64,000 nt of DNA, from the NCBI GenBank assembly GCA_910589415.1, contig OU342630.1, forward strand, positions 4,402,001-4,466,000, in the 5' to 3' direction. The notes beneath the pieces are model-generated. The model made no database searches. It worked only from the letters and a program-made list of their open reading frames with translations, and was not told where the DNA came from. Origin of the DNA: Malachius bipustulatus (lineage: Eukaryota > Arthropoda > Insecta > Coleoptera > Melyridae). The position numbers and the translations under genes are program-made. Position 1 is the stretch's first letter, and every line of letters starts with the position of its first letter. Below are positions 46,072 to 59,596 of this stretch, piece by piece.

Positions 46072-48490
46072 TACCCAATATCATACACAAAACTGGACCT
46101 TGCTTTATTTAACTTTGAAACACGTACCGTTGTTGTAAAATCAAATTGAGTTATTCTGTGGTTAAATTTCCTAAGCGAAATCATGAAAAAAAAAACGTGG
46201 AATAACCATAACAGTTTTCGTTGTCTTTTAGCTGGATACTGTATTCGGTTTATTATTTGTGTACAATTTTTCGAAATTACAGAGGCACTGAAACCACATG
46301 AAACCTTCATAGTTAAGTATTCATAGTTCAACATAAACCATAACAGGCGTTACTAACTAGATCGCACCACATCTTGCAAAGAAACCTGCAAGTCAGAATT
46401 CTGTTTTATGTCCTATATTTCGATCCTTAGACATTCTTTAAAAATTTACTAGTTGAACATTAAAGGAATAATCATGACAACATCAACAAAAACATAAATA
46501 GATGGTTATCAATTGCTGAACTTCTTGTGCAGCAGTTTTTACGTTTGTGAACACCATGATTTCCACGGTTCAGTTCCACATCCTGATGATGAGAACGGTC
46601 ATTGTGTAAAATAGTTTCATGATAGTTTAGATGCTTTTGGCATTTTATGACAGAAATAGATGCGAGTAATTCCCGTATTCACTAAGCTTTCTGGTCCTCG
46701 AAAATAATTAAATCAATGGGAGGGAGATATACAGTTTATATGCATTAGAATGAGATGGAAATAACTGATTAAGTAATTAGAAAATTATCGTTTGTGAATA
46801 CGGGCGTAAGTCTACTAAATGTAAGAATTTTACTAACTCTAGCCTTAATAATACTTGAGCTACAATGCAAACACTTATTAATAGGGAGGGAAAAAAGAAA
46901 GAAGATCTTATAAAAAATATTATAGAATGGAAGACGTTTTAATGATAATTTAGCTAAGTGTCTAACCTAATAAAATAATATTCCCTAACAAATTTAAGGT
47001 CAATAACATCCAACGAATACTTAAAAAAAAAAAACAGAAGCAAAGTCAACATTCATAAATTTAAACTAATTAAAAGCAGCTTCATGACTAAGCTCACCTA
47101 CCAATAATAGTTGTAGAGTACGTAAAGAGGACTTTCTATATTTTAATTTGATAGTCTTTTTTAATGTTTTTCATCAACATGGATATTTTTCCGTTTTCAG
47201 TGAACATTTTAATGAATATTGATATGGTGCGGAAAACATAAGTATATGATACTTATGTTGGTATAGTTGGTATAGGTACTTAAGGTTGGCTCCCCTTTTC
47301 ACTCGAGATATAATGCACATGAGATATTAATCTCGTTATTATAGGCTATTTAAAATAATAGGGTGTTGAAAGATGTAAAAAAATATTAATAGTTGACTAT
47401 AAATAAGTGAACAAAATCTGTATTTCTGAAATTTTACACAGATCTGAATTTAATATCCTCCATTCGATAGTGTTTGCAACATTTTTCATGAAAGGTACAT
47501 GATCGTACATATGGGGTACCAAAAAATTATTATGAGAAAATAACATAGAGGCGATTGGGTTTTCAACAAAAATAATAGGCCAAGAGAGACTTATTTTAGA
47601 AACTCTTCTATAACTATGAGCTATAATTCGATTAAATGTACCATCGTTTTCGCGTAAACCACTGTTAAATAGGAGAATAACACGTCTGGCACGCAAATTA
47701 AAACTAGCATTTTTGTGTAATTCTGGTTTTATAAGCCACTGATTAAGCCATGAAATCGACAGCAATTTTATTGTTTAACAAAAACTGTAGATTTTATTGA
47801 CTCACAACACAAAGACATTTCCGAGAAAATGCAAGTTGTGTATGTTATTGAAACTGCAGCTTGGTCTAAACTTCGTTAGTATAGAAGTCCAAATACATAA
47901 TAACGTAAGATTTTCTTTTAACTCACCAGTCAAAATCTAGGAAAGTCTGGCAGTGTCTTTACCTGAAATGAAACAAAATTAGTAATTCCTGAAGTCTGTA
48001 ATTATTTTGAAAAATAAATGTTTCATCTTAAAGATAATTTACAATGTAAAGATCGACGTCTGTAATTATTATTGACTAACCTAATTTTGTTTTTAGAGGT
48101 ACACATTAAATGTGTCATTTGGTAAGATTTAAAACCTGCATGTGTTGCATAGTATAGTTACATTTTAGATATGTTAAGCTATTTTCGAGAAATTCGGGGA
48201 GGGTTGAATAATGTAATGTATCAAGAAGGTAACTTGAACACGTGGGATAAAAATGTAATCTAAAAAAAACTGTTATGCACAGGATGGTCACTTTCAACTG
48301 GCATACCATGGAATCTCCTAAACCATAGAAGATAGTGGGTCGGTGAAATTAGAGAAAAGTTGCACAATTTTATACAAAATTCAGGCTAACTTCAGTCGTT
48401 GCTGCAATATCCTGTAAAAAAAACCTGAAAAACGAGAATGCTTATTTTCGTCATATTTCTTTTATTGTTGAAAATTAATAATTTATTTTT
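46072..48490. other. No gene supported
   Basis: AT-rich. A 122-codon open frame on the minus strand (47765-47397) has mixed, protein-like composition but no recognised motif and no clear splice context, so it is not called. Confidence 0.35.
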
Positions 48491-48978
48491 TGTAGGCTTA
48501 GTCGTCAAAATCATCAATTCGACACTTCAAAAATTTTCAAAGCCGACTATAGTTTTCATAGTCATTATTTTTTATGTCGTTCGGTATAAAAAAATCACAG
48601 AAACTAAAAATTACTAACATTTAAAAAATATAAAAAATTTAATTTTTCTTTTAAAAAAAAATTCTCATTTTTTAATCGAATCACGTCAATATTAAGTCAT
48701 ATTGTTGGTTTATGGTTTTTTAACTTTCCTATGATATTCAGTATTAAAAGTTGTCTTAAAAGAAAATAATAAGAATTTTGAAAATTTATTTCACAAATGT
48801 TAGTAAGTTTTGGCCAAATTGATTTTTTAAATAACTATTGACCCAAAAAAAAAAACAATATGGCGGCTACAAGAAAAACAAAGTTATTTATGAAAACTCG
48901 GGGAGTTAGTCGACTTAGAAAATATTTGTAATGTCCAGTCCAATAGCTTTTAATGACTTTTATCAACCTACGAAAAAC
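48491..48978. repeat. Fold-back repeat, family member 1
   Basis: The left arm has TTGTAGGCTTAGTCGTC and TTTTCAAAGCCGACTA. The right arm has the inverted counterpart GGAGTTAGTCGACTTAGAAAA. The centre has TTTATGTCGTTC and an inverted AATATGGCGG. It is related to 51845-52353. Confidence 0.6.
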
Positions 48979-49245
48979 AGTTTAATAGCTCTTAATAATA
49001 AAAAAGTTATGGCTAAAAATTTAAAAAATAATATTAAAAAGTGAGTTAAGAAATTTTGAATTTTCAGTTTTTTTAGGATATTTCAGGAACGGTCACAGAT
49101 ATCTTGCATGTTTTGACGGATTCGAGATGGCCACAAAATAGCGCAACCTTTCTCCAATTTCATTGACTCTGTACCTCCAGTGGTTTAGGATATCCCAATG
49201 GCGAGCGAGTTGAAAGGGACCACCATGTATAATAATTGAGTGTTT

Positions 49246-51005
49246 ATTATTTATTTATTTATTTATTAATTTATTAATTTCCGCGCAGGTCATCAACCGC
49301 CATTGAATACCTGCGCAACACACTCCGATATTAGTGAAAAGCTATCAGCATGAATGTCACAGGAGTGAGCTAATCTGTTGAAAAGCTGGCACATCATAGA
49401 GATGGGTGATCTTACCAGTATATTAGTGCGTCCACTCATGCAGTAAAATGGTTGAGTTTGTCGCGAGTTCAGACGAGGTGCCATAAATTCAATTTTACTG
49501 AGTCTGTAAGTGCAATCATTCAAATTATTAAGCAAACCATACAGGAATCGCAACATCCCAGAGATGCAAAGAGGTAAAGTTAAATCTGGTTAATAAAATA
49601 TTACGGTCAAACCCTCTCGGAGGATACTGACCATCTAGACGGAAACTTAAAAACTTCAAAAAAGAGCGCTGCACAGATTCCAGACGGCTGATGTGAACCT
49701 GATATATGGGAAACCAAATAACGCTACAATATTCAAGTATTGACCTCACTAAGGAATAAAAAAGAATACATAGGGAGCGTGTAGTAGAGAAGCCACCGCA
49801 GTTCCTGTAAATGAAACCGTAAGTTCTAAATGCTCGAGGAACGATGGCATCTATATGTGAGGTAAAATAGAACTTGGAGTCAAACAAGACACCCAAGTCC
49901 CCAATTACGTCCAAACGCTGTATATCACCGTTACAGACTGTATATTGAAAAATTACATTTTTTTCACGTCTCGAATAGCTAACAACCGCACACTTAGACA
50001 CGTTCAAGTACAATTTATTTCTATTGCACCACTCAGCGATGACATTTAAGTTACATTGAAGTCTAACACAATCTGCAACAGAATTGATAGTTGAGAAGAG
50101 CTTAAGGTCGTCGGCAAACAGCAAACTTTTACAGTCTAACCCATCAACTATATCATTTATATACAGTAAAAATAGAAGGGGTCCCAGATCCGAGCCCTGA
50201 GGAACTCCAGATCCGGGTTCAATGGCTTTCGAGATTGCACACTTATATCTGACGCGCTGCTTCCTGTTGGCTAGGTAGGACTGGATAAGTGTTTGCAATG
50301 AGTTAGAGAAACCGAAAGAAGACAACTTAAGCATCAATATAGAGTGATCCAGCTGATCAAAAGCTTTTTGGAAGTCGAGATATATGTATAGCATCGACTT
50401 GGCTACGGGAGTCAATAGCCTCAGAAACATACTGGGAAAAACTTGCCAAGTTGGTCACCGTAGAACGTTTCTTCATGAACCCGTGCTGAAACTGAGTTAT
50501 CCGGGATTTTGTAGCATGGTAAATATGCTTATATAATATTGACTCAAAAACCTTTGAAAAATTACACAACAATGATATGGATCTATAGTTAGTGATCTCG
50601 TCGGTGCTGCTTTTTTTAAAGATGGGACATATAAACGCATCCTTCCAAATATCTGGAAAGACGGATTTGTTAATAATTAAATTGAAGAGGATGGACAGTG
50701 ACTGCACAAAAATGCGGGCACAGTCCTTTAACAGAAAGCTTGGAATGTTATCAACACCCATACTGAAGGAATTCTTCGATTTTTTCAATGCCATGAAAAT
50801 TTCATCGTCAGAAATTAAAGTTACATTAACAGAGTTACACCAGTGATGACAATCAGAAACAGGTGCATGATGTCGTACAGGATCAGCTTTCACGTATACA
50901 CTACCAAAGTACTCCGCAAAGCCATCCACAATAAGATCGGGGGTGGAGAGCTCCAGATCATTGAACTTCATCAATCCAGGGATTATACCCCTTAGCAGCC
51001 TTTTA
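49246..51005 (-). mobile_element. 5'-truncated CR1/Jockey-group retrotransposon
   Basis: A minus-strand RT-bearing fragment with a (TAAA)n-like 3' tail (ATTT repeats 49246-49280 on the plus strand). The endonuclease is absent. The fragment opens in the linker just before RT near 51005. Confidence 0.8.
49293..50974 (-). pseudogene. Reverse transcriptase with two frameshifts
   Basis: Three overlapping frames make one RT. From 50974 come the fingers (SMGVDNIPSFLLKDC, FPDIWKDAFICPIFKK, NYRSISLL), then at about 50390 a frame change to DFQKAFDQLDH (motif A), GVPQGSDLGPLLF (motif B), LFADD (motif C) and the thumb with RSILEYCSVIW. At about 49545 a second change leads to the C-terminal LLNNLNDCTYRLSKIEF and NRLAHSCD region. 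All RT catalytic motifs remain visible, but the frameshifts make it inactive. There is no RNase H. The same group as the relic at 59340-61095 is likely. Confidence 0.85.
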
Positions 51006-51844
51006 ACGGTTGGTAAAACCTTTTATTATAAAATTAAATCTAATAATAATAAATTATTTAAAAAATAGACTTGTTTGTCAATTTAATAACGATCACTTTT
51101 TTCATTTAAGCCTACCACCAGCATTGCAGATATGCATACAAGGTGGCCGAACGACAACTTAACAGGCCTAATAATTTGGAAACTGAGATTTATGCGAGAA
51201 ACGCGGAAAATTTTGTTATCGAGGTGGACATATTTGTGTGACAGATTTAGCTATCCAAGTTCATCCCCTTGGCAGGGGTAGCTACCCGTTTGCTTATTAT
51301 CATACGGAACGGATATCGAATGATACTTACATCATTTGAAAGCTTCTTGAATTCTTTTTACCACGATAACTCACTTCGGGTTTTGCCTAAAAGAATATCA
51401 CAGAGCGAATCGATAAAAGAGGTTTTCTTGACAATTATTCTCTGTGAAAAAATGTGAAGAAATTAAACTTTAATACAAAAATGCATTTTACTACGGTTAC
51501 TAATTTGATCCACATTCATTTACACATTTGATCAATTTTGTTCTCGTATATTTTAGAAGGAAATAAAGTAGTTTTTACGGGTTCTCATTCAAAAACGCGG
51601 GTTTTCATCAGTAGCGTAGTTACATGGTAAATAACCCGTTTTTCGCTCAACAGCTTCTACGCCCATGGACTTGCATCAGTTTTGAATACGTTAATTCGAA
51701 TGTATAAAAACAATTTAAAAAAAAATAAATAAATTAATATACTTAACAGGTACGATTAATGCATTTTATTGTGATAATGGTCCTGTTCTTTTGCTGTGTA
51801 ATTATATTCAGATATTAAGAATTTATCAACAAAATCTTTAAAGT
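51006..51844. other. No gene seen
   Basis: AT-rich sequence without recognisable coding or repeat structure. Confidence 0.35.
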
Positions 51845-52353
51845 CAGCTCTTGACCCATCTGTCATTACAAAAATTTTCAAAGCTGACTAGATCCAAGAG
51901 TTATCAAAGTCAACTTTCGTTTTTCTTATGGCCACCATAATATTTTTTTATGTCGTTCTATATGAAAAAAATGATGGAAAACCAAAATTAATAAACTTAA
52001 AGAAAAAGCTATAAAATTTTTATTCTTCTTTTTTCAAAGAAAAACAAAAAATTTTCGTCGAAATGCGTTAACGTTTTTAAAATACGCCGAAATAGTGCTT
52101 GCCTTATGGTTTTTTAATTTCTATATGAAATTCGGTCTAAAAAGTTATCCTTTTTTAAAGAAAAAAGAAAATGAGATATTTTTGAAATTTATTTTTTGAA
52201 CTTTAACAATTTTTGGTTTCTATTATTTTTTTTTCATACCGAACAACATAAAAAACAATATGGCGGTCATAAGAAAAACAAAAGTTGGCTACGAAAACTC
52301 TGGGATCTAGTTGTCTTTGAAAATTTTCGAAATATCAGATGGGTAGCTCTTGT
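51845..52353. repeat. Fold-back repeat, family member 2
   Basis: The ends read GCTCTTGACCCATCTG and CAGATGGGTAGCTCTTG. The arms have TTTTCAAAGCTGACTAGATC and its partner GATCTAGTTGTCTTTGAAAA. The centre is AT-rich with ATATGGCGG. The word order is the same as at 48491-48978. Confidence 0.7.
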
Positions 52354-54510
52354 CGACTTATGTAAGCCCACAAAAAAATATTTATTATTCTCAAATAATA
52401 AAAAAAATATGGCAAAAATAAGAAATAAATCTCCTTTATTATGTCCTAATAGGTATGATTCGTTAGTTATGAATACTACTTTGATTCAATAGATAGTGGT
52501 AGGTAAAGTGAACAATGTAAAAAAAGAACAGAGACGTATTTAAAAATTTTGGATGGACCATCATTGGATAATCATTTTTAATAAGCGTTCTAGCACTCCG
52601 CAGTAGGTATATCAATTACAATTATTTTGATTAGGCCTGCAAAGACTCGAAATAGCAAAAACTAACAGACAATAATTATACTACATTGTAATATTTATAC
52701 CTATACTAAAAATTATTCATAATCAATGAGAATGGCAAAAAATATTGTATTTTATGTCCCCTTCAAAGCCAATTTTAATTTTTCTTCATAAATTGTTTGA
52801 TTTTCGAGTAATTTTATTTCATCTAGAGACTGCGTGCCAACAATTTTAAATAAACGAAAATACGATGCATCAAAAGTACAAAATTTGTAATTATTTAAAT
52901 ATTGAATAACTCTAAAACTACTTATATGACAAATACGACAAAAAAAAACTTTTTTTAGGAAATCACTGAATATTTTTTGTCTTATAAGTATTTTTTTTAT
53001 ATATCCAACGATTATTGAGTTATTAGCGAAAAAAGATTTATTTCGTTAAAGGGGTGGTTTTTTGGGGGTGACGCGCTGCACCCCAAGAACTGATTTTTGT
53101 GGATTTATGTTCTGTAACCGCTTCACTAATAATTATTGAAGAAAAATCTTGATCAAGATTTTTTATGAACTTTTGGTACATTTTTTACAAATAAATGTCC
53201 ATAATTCTCTGACAATAAAGTATTAATAATAATTAGTGGGTAACTGATTTCCTATCTTTGACGGTATATTGTGCCATAGAGTGGGAGATAGATTAAAAAT
53301 ATAAAGATCTCACGTGTAAATTGAAAAAAATACCGCAGTGCGTAGGACTCATTTTACGATTTTGCAAAACTTACACGCTTATATTCTCTAATGTTATAAA
53401 ATTACATTACTTTTATTCTGGCATGTCTCTTGAATTCTGTAATTTTGCATCTGTTAGCATACACAAGTCTGTAAATATGCATTAATGTAATATTACACAT
53501 GAAACAGAGAGTGAGGGTCTTTAAAATTATAATTTCTCAGTTTTACATATTATTCAATTTCAGACAGTACTTTTTCCGAAGCCTACCTAAAATTAATTAT
53601 TCATTTGCTAACAGGTAATTATATAATAACCGCGCAGTTCTTTAAGAATACGGGCATTAATATATTAATTCACCCTCCTGATAAAAATATCACTTGATCA
53701 AATACTTTTCTAATTAATCTTTTAAAATGAAAAAATGCACAGTAATGTTTAAAATGTTTTTGTGAACTGAAATAGAGCATCCTTGATATTGTTAGTTTTA
53801 GTTATAATACACTAAATAGTCTTCCCGAAATAACCAGGTGAACCAGAGTAGTTCTGACTAAGTATATTGTAAGCTTAGGAGGCTCCTAAGTATAATCAGG
53901 TCGGCATACAGGTATGTAGCATTCCTTCAGGGGTCCGTCATTTGTTAATGATTTATGACGTTGGCGTGACTCAATCCAAAAATATGTTGTTGGTGATCTA
54001 CGTCCCCAGACTATAATTTCACCGATTTCTGACATTTCATGGTGATGAGAGGAAAAATAAATTGAAATTCGACAACATCGTTCAACTAATTAATGAATTC
54101 AAAAAAAGCAAATTTTTTTCATCTAATTTTGTTGTTTTCTTCAAGATTTGGTCGTAGAATTACAGTCGTACATCAGTTCAAAATAAATTTCTAAATTTAT
54201 AAATTTTTTATTCAATTTAAAATAATTAAATGTAAATTATATGGTTATAAAATTTATGGATATATTTTACATTTCAAGTTTAATGTGGGATTCAAAACTA
54301 TATCATTATTTATTTCCTGTTAAAATATTATCACACTTAGCGGAAGTAAACTCAATCGAATCTAAAATCACAAGATATTCTCTCTCAAAATTAGTTAGAC
54401 GTTGATTTTTATACAAATAATGTGAAAAACATGAGAAGTGGTAAAATTTTTGGTAAATATTTTAAACGGCGTTTTGTTCCTTTTTTTCCCCGGAATACAA
54501 CGAACCCTTT
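52354..54510. other. No gene seen
   Basis: Very AT-rich DNA with homopolymer runs. No supported exon, RNA gene or element border. Confidence 0.35.
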
Positions 54511-54780
54511 CCGAAGCAACGTTCGCGAAAAATACGCCGCTGGCACGTGAAACAAAAATGCTTTTTTTTAAGTTTTTTATTTGGCATGAAGGGAAGGGGT
54601 GGGGAAGACAATTTTGACCTTGACAAAGTCCCGTATATTTTTTTGTGCCGAGACGCGCCGCTTTTCAAGGTCAAAATTGTCTCTCCCGCCCATTCCCTTC
54701 ATGCCATAAAAACATTTTGCAAAAAATGCAGATTATTGTTTCGCGTGCCAGCAGCGTATTTTTCGCGAACGTTGCTTCGG
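54511..54780. repeat. 270-bp palindrome
   Basis: The left end CCGAAGCAACGTTCGCGAAA is inverted at the right end (TTTCGCGAACGTTGCTTCGG). Inner arms include GACAATTTTGACCTTGA and its partner. The loop is about 40 bases. Confidence 0.85.
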
Positions 54781-55116
54781 TTTATGAGTTATAAACAAGT
54801 GAAAATCGAAAATTTTCAACTTCAAAGCAGTCTAGAACTAGAATGACTCAAGATATCTAGAAATGGTTTACATGTCCCTATCCTAACTTTTCACATTGTA
54901 TCCTACTATGTGGTTTAAATTTTAATACAGGGTGATGAAAAATCGGATAATTTTCATCACTCTGTATATTAAAATTTACTCCACATAGTGGGATGAAACA
55001 TTAAAAGTTAGGATAGGGACATGTAAACCGTTTTTAGATATCTTGAGTCATTCTAGTTCTAGACTGCTTTGAAGTTGAAAATTTTCGATTTTCACTTATT
55101 TATAACTCATAAACCG
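54778..55116. repeat. 339-bp near-perfect palindrome with CAGGGTGATGA centre
   Basis: The ends CGGTTTATGAGTTATAAAC and its inverse abut the 270-bp palindrome. The centre, near 54950, reads ACAGGGTGATGAAAAATC followed by its inverse ending CACTCTGTA. It is the best-preserved copy of the family also seen at 4483-4840 and in GGT intron 1. Confidence 0.85.
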
Positions 55117-55189
55117 CTTTATCTAAATTCCAGTGGTGAAAACCACCTGTATTCGATTTCTTCAGACATTTAAAAAATATAATATTTTT

Positions 55190-55385
55190 CAGGGTGTTCC
55201 CATTAAAATAACGAACTAGGTGTCAACTTCCGCTATTTCCGGAAGTGCGGCCATCTTGAAAATATTTTCCTTGAATTTCTCATGGTCACTTATGTCTGGA
55301 AAATTTTTAATTTGAGGCTCTAGAACCAATAGTTACCGAGATATGGCCGCTCCGTAACCTTAACTGATCACGCTGTATATTAGAT
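55190..55385. repeat. Short MITE-like element
   Basis: Begins CAGGGTGTTCCCATT and ends GATCACGCTGTATA. The inside is GC-richer than its surroundings. The ends are imperfectly inverted. Confidence 0.45.
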
Positions 55386-57130
55386 TTCCATATTGTTAAT
55401 CATATTGTAGATAGCCCTGATGAAAAAATATAATCAAATTAGAAAGCTTGGCATAGAAAAAAGAGTGTTCTTTACTTAAAATGACTGCATTCCCAAACAA
55501 TGCCCAATAACATTTATAATAGGACAGTCAAAAAAACTACTAACTCATAGTATTATATATTTTTCAGTTAAATATCTAATAGTTGTTACAAGGTAAAAAA
55601 TAATATACCTATTGAAAATATAGTACATTTAGATTTATTGGAAAAATTGATTTTATTACAGAAAATACCACACCTTGCATATCAATTTATTACTCGCATT
55701 TTTTGCACAATAATTTTTTTGAGCCGTGATTTTTGCACACGCATGCATATATTTATCACCCGCAGGTACTATACTATGTATATTTTAGAGTATTCCTTTC
55801 TGGAACACATATAACACAATTTGCAAAAATTACGCTAAATGAAAATTTTCTTAGAGACAAACAGTCATCAAAAAGACGTTTTTGCTACACAGAACCTAAC
55901 CAATGATGACTAAAGCTGTTAAAGCCGGTAAAACATCTTGAAAATATTCAATGATTAGTATACTTAAATCTCTTTGTATGGTTATCAGTTTTTGTAACAC
56001 CCAGTACCATGCGCGGTCCATTTGAACAACAGCTACGTTTTTTATACAATAAGGCTCCATGTAAGTTTTGTCATTCATTTTTATTATTTTATTTTTATAG
56101 TGACCGACAGACGACAGGTAAGACTCCAAGGATAAAAGTCAAGCACCCTTAACAATTTTTTTTCGAATAAATGGGGTCCAAAAGGATGCCTCTCGGTATT
56201 AGGAAGGTTAAAAAAAACATAACTACGATATGTTTCATATTTTTGGGACACTATGCACATATGGATATTATAAATTTTGTCCCTCTAACGAGCCTGTATC
56301 CTTTTCAATAATCCAATTTTCTTAAAATGAAAGGACATAGCCATAATCGTCCGTCTTGTAGGTATTATTCAATTGCCACTATTATAGGTTCCTTTTACAG
56401 AACGAAATAGACAATTTTCGCAGAGTATGTGAGATGAAACTGAAGATATGGATGGTACCGTTTCGTCTTAAGTATGGATTCATCAGCATGTCACATCAGT
56501 CAGGCACACACTACGCATACTTTTTATAGTCTACCACACTTCTAACAGTCGTGACTGAGTGATCTTTCTAACACTTACTTATTTGTTCTCTCTATGTGGC
56601 ATAATGCTTGCAGTTTTCTTATCCACAAGTAAGTATATTTACATACTCGTGACATTCTTGAAAGTTGTCATTGGCGATATCTTTGAAACAAAAAAAGGAT
56701 TTCAAAAATTGAAAAAACCCGTTTGGTTAATAAAAAAATTACCAAAATTGGGAACCCAAATAACGTAAGAAATGATTCACGCCCATTAACCCATACTAAA
56801 GCTCCACCAACCGCAATTATAAAATTTTTAATGGCAACCCAATATGTGATGCATCATTGAAAAGACCTTGAGAAATGCTTTCCAATGATTGTGACCACAA
56901 AGTTACATTCTATCGAATTGTTTTTATTATATTGATACAAGTGAATTTGATTTCGCATAAAAAAAAACTTAACAATTTTTTAGAGACAACACGCTGTCAA
57001 AATGGTTTCCATTATTGGCCACACAATTATACAGTTTACATATCGAACTTTTGCCGAACCTTTTCGAAGGTATCTGCGGTCAGAGATCTTTCTTTGGTTC
57101 CTTCATCACCATTCCATTAGTTTACCTCTT
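55386..57130. other. No gene supported
   Basis: Contains the second copy of the 110-bp repeat (55440-55555). Open frames here are short and lack motifs. Confidence 0.35.
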
Positions 57131-57670
57131 TCATCTGTAAAGTATTTCTGGAACGCACGGTACAGTACCTTCGTCGAGCGCTCGGTACAGTGCTGTCGAT
57201 TACGATGTGCGCCGAACGGCGGTGATGCTACCGTCCGGGTCAGTTCGCTTAGGCTCTTGGTAGTTTTGGCAGGAAGAGCGCTTTGAAAGGAGAGAGCGCA
57301 GTCGGTGAATTGACTCCTACTATACTCAAACGACCTGCTCTAATTAATTAATTACCTAGGTGAATCCATAATGTTTAGCAGCTAGAGAACCCCTTTGCCC
57401 CTCTCAGTAGAGGAGTTCGTCCTTTTTTCCATGGATGCCTTGACCTCCAAAGGCACATGAGAGACCAGTACCAGCACCACTAACACCAGTACCAGATGAC
57501 CATTTATCATGAAGCGGCGTCGTACCATGACCAAGGCCAGCTAGCACTAACACCAGCACCAGCACCACGACGGTTTATTGGCGGCCCAGGCAGATCTTCG
57601 TGGAGCTGTGTTGAATCTTGTACCCCTTTGTGAGACACGGAACATCACCACCTGTTTCGCTGTAAGTACT
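57131..57670 (+). promoter_or_regulatory. GC-rich block: candidate promoter/5' exon or solo LTR part
   Basis: An abrupt GC-rich stretch with an initiator-like TCAGTTCG near 57239, an ACCAG-type minisatellite (57455-57560) and a splice-donor-like CGCT|GTAAGT near 57660. An AATAAA lies at 57838 and a perfect 8-bp hairpin CTCACACG/CGTGTGAG at 57871-57890. A first exon of an unseen gene or an LTR would both fit. Confidence 0.35.
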
Positions 57671-58330
57671 TGAACTTACCTGTAGTTGAAGTAGTTACCT
57701 GATAATTCTAATAATTATTGGTGGTTATTCATTTCATTGCTTATTAAAATTTTTATTTCGCTTCCATAGCTTTCGCATCTCACTATTTCAATAATTTTCA
57801 AATCTGAAATAGTTCCGTTTTTTTTTTCTTTCATTTAATAAAGCATTATGATAATTGTTATTATCGCCCTCACACGTCATCGTGTGAGTTTTAATGTTCG
57901 TCTTTTTCTATGTATATAATTATTTTGTCTTTCTTATTTAATTATTTAATAATTTCTATGAATTTAACATTTCATTATTATACCTACATTATGATACCAT
58001 TTGTATTTTTACCATCACCAATATTTCATTTTTTGTGATATTTAAAATTATTCCATTTAAATATTATATTTTATGATATTTGAATATTTTTATTGTCCGT
58101 TATATTTATTACGTAATTGAAATTTCTATATTTCTTATCTAAAATCCTTATTCTAACTGTTAATAAAAACTGTAAACATTTGCCTGTCAATTTTCTTCGA
58201 CCTGTGATGTTCATTTGTGTTCATTGCCAAAAGCCAAAACAATAAGTACGTTTCTTTTTTGAGTTAGTTGACTGCTAAATAGCGTTCTTTACCTCCCCGA
58301 AATTTGCTCGGGGTGAAATTGAAGGGTGAA
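57671..58330. other. AT-rich sequence, no gene
   Basis: Apart from the hairpin at 57871-57890 and the AATAAA at 57838, nothing is recognised. Confidence 0.35.
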
Positions 58331-59170
58331 ATTGGTTTGGTTTTATAAACAACGAATTTCAAGCGATAAAAAAAAAATATATGTTAGATAAGTCAATAAT
58401 TGATCTAGGAGGCGATTAAATACGCCCTCTTTTAACAATCCATTGATAGGGATATTGATTATTTAGCCATTTCTGGCAAAAGAAAATAAACAGATGCTCC
58501 ATCTTACGTTTAAAATATCCTCGCTAAATTTGAAGAATTGGGATCTGTTGCTTATAAACAAAGAAATCAACCAAGATTGCTCAATAAGAGCGCCAAAATT
58601 GAAGTATTTGGATTACTTGTTGCAGATCCTAGCTTATCAATTCGCTAAGTGGCAGAGGGAACAAGACTATCACGACAGTGTAAAACAGATAAAATTGCAC
58701 AAGTTTCATCCATAAAAAATTCAAATTGTACAGGAACTGATTATGATCTGGAGGAATTGAATTTTGTAAAATCATAACCATCAAAACTCAAACAAAGCTT
58801 CAAGAACTGTCAATATCAATTGGAAACTCAAACTGATGCTGATTTAAACTTGACAATAACAGAAGACTCATCAGATTTTCAGCAACATGGGACACCTCCA
58901 CTTTTTGTTTTACCAGTCAGGCAATGGCTTAATAATCATTATCCCTATCAAAGGATTGGCAAAAGAGAACAATATTAATGGTCTCCTACATGATCCGACT
59001 TAAGTCCAATGGATTTTTCAACGGGTAACTTGAAATCCGTTGTTTATAAAACCATGCAATCCAGATTTCCTTGAGAAACTATGGCAGAGAATTACAGCAT
59101 ATTGTCTCGGTCTGGCCCGAAAGACCTTCGAAAAGGTTGGGCAAGAGTTCGAAAGTAGAAATATTATTTT
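58331..59170 (+). pseudogene. Tc1/mariner-type transposase relic
   Basis: Plus-strand fragments match the helix-turn-helix part of an insect IS630/Tc1-type transposase: NILAKFEELGSVAYKQR, RLLNKSAKIEVFGLLVADP and KLHKFHP. These are followed, after a deletion, by a DDE-domain piece FQQHGTPPLFVLPVRQWLNN and SDLSPMDFF, then a C-terminal piece PKDLRKGWARV. The family motif is normally FQQDG, so the catalytic Asp is replaced by His. The first catalytic Asp region is gone, and several stops and frameshifts occur. At the left, 58338-58362 is an inverted copy of the later LKSVVYKT-coding stretch (59025-59055). Confidence 0.7.
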
Positions 59171-59596
59171 ATTTTTATTTTTTATTTATAGAGTAAGGTC
59201 ATCCAACAGATCACAATAATGACCCAATATAGGATGACACAACTTAACAATACAACAATACAAAAACATCAGTCTCAAAACAACAGAAACAAAGTTACAC
59301 GCTCAGATTATGTTTGTATATATAATAACAAGCAAAAATAAAGTAAGCTAAACTAAACTAAACAAACAATAAACAATAAGGAAGCTAAAAACTAAAAAGA
59401 AGAAGCAAGTTCCCAGAAATGAAGAAGAAGAAGAAGCAGACCCGGCAGAAGCAAGTTCAACCTCATTGAAATGCCTGACACATCTTATCAAAGGTGAGTT
59501 AAAATAAAAATGTGTACTACAAGATGTCAGATCAGCATACAGCATGTGTCTCTGACGTAAGGAATATGGAGAACAATTAAAATTTAAAAAGCTTAA

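Noticed and set aside
47397..47765. 122-codon minus-strand open frame
   Set aside because: Composition is protein-like but there is no recognised motif, conserved neighbour or splice signal. Kept only as a remark.
55896..56129. 77-codon minus-strand frame with hydrophobic C-terminus
   Set aside because: No recognisable domain. Length is expected by chance in 64 kb.
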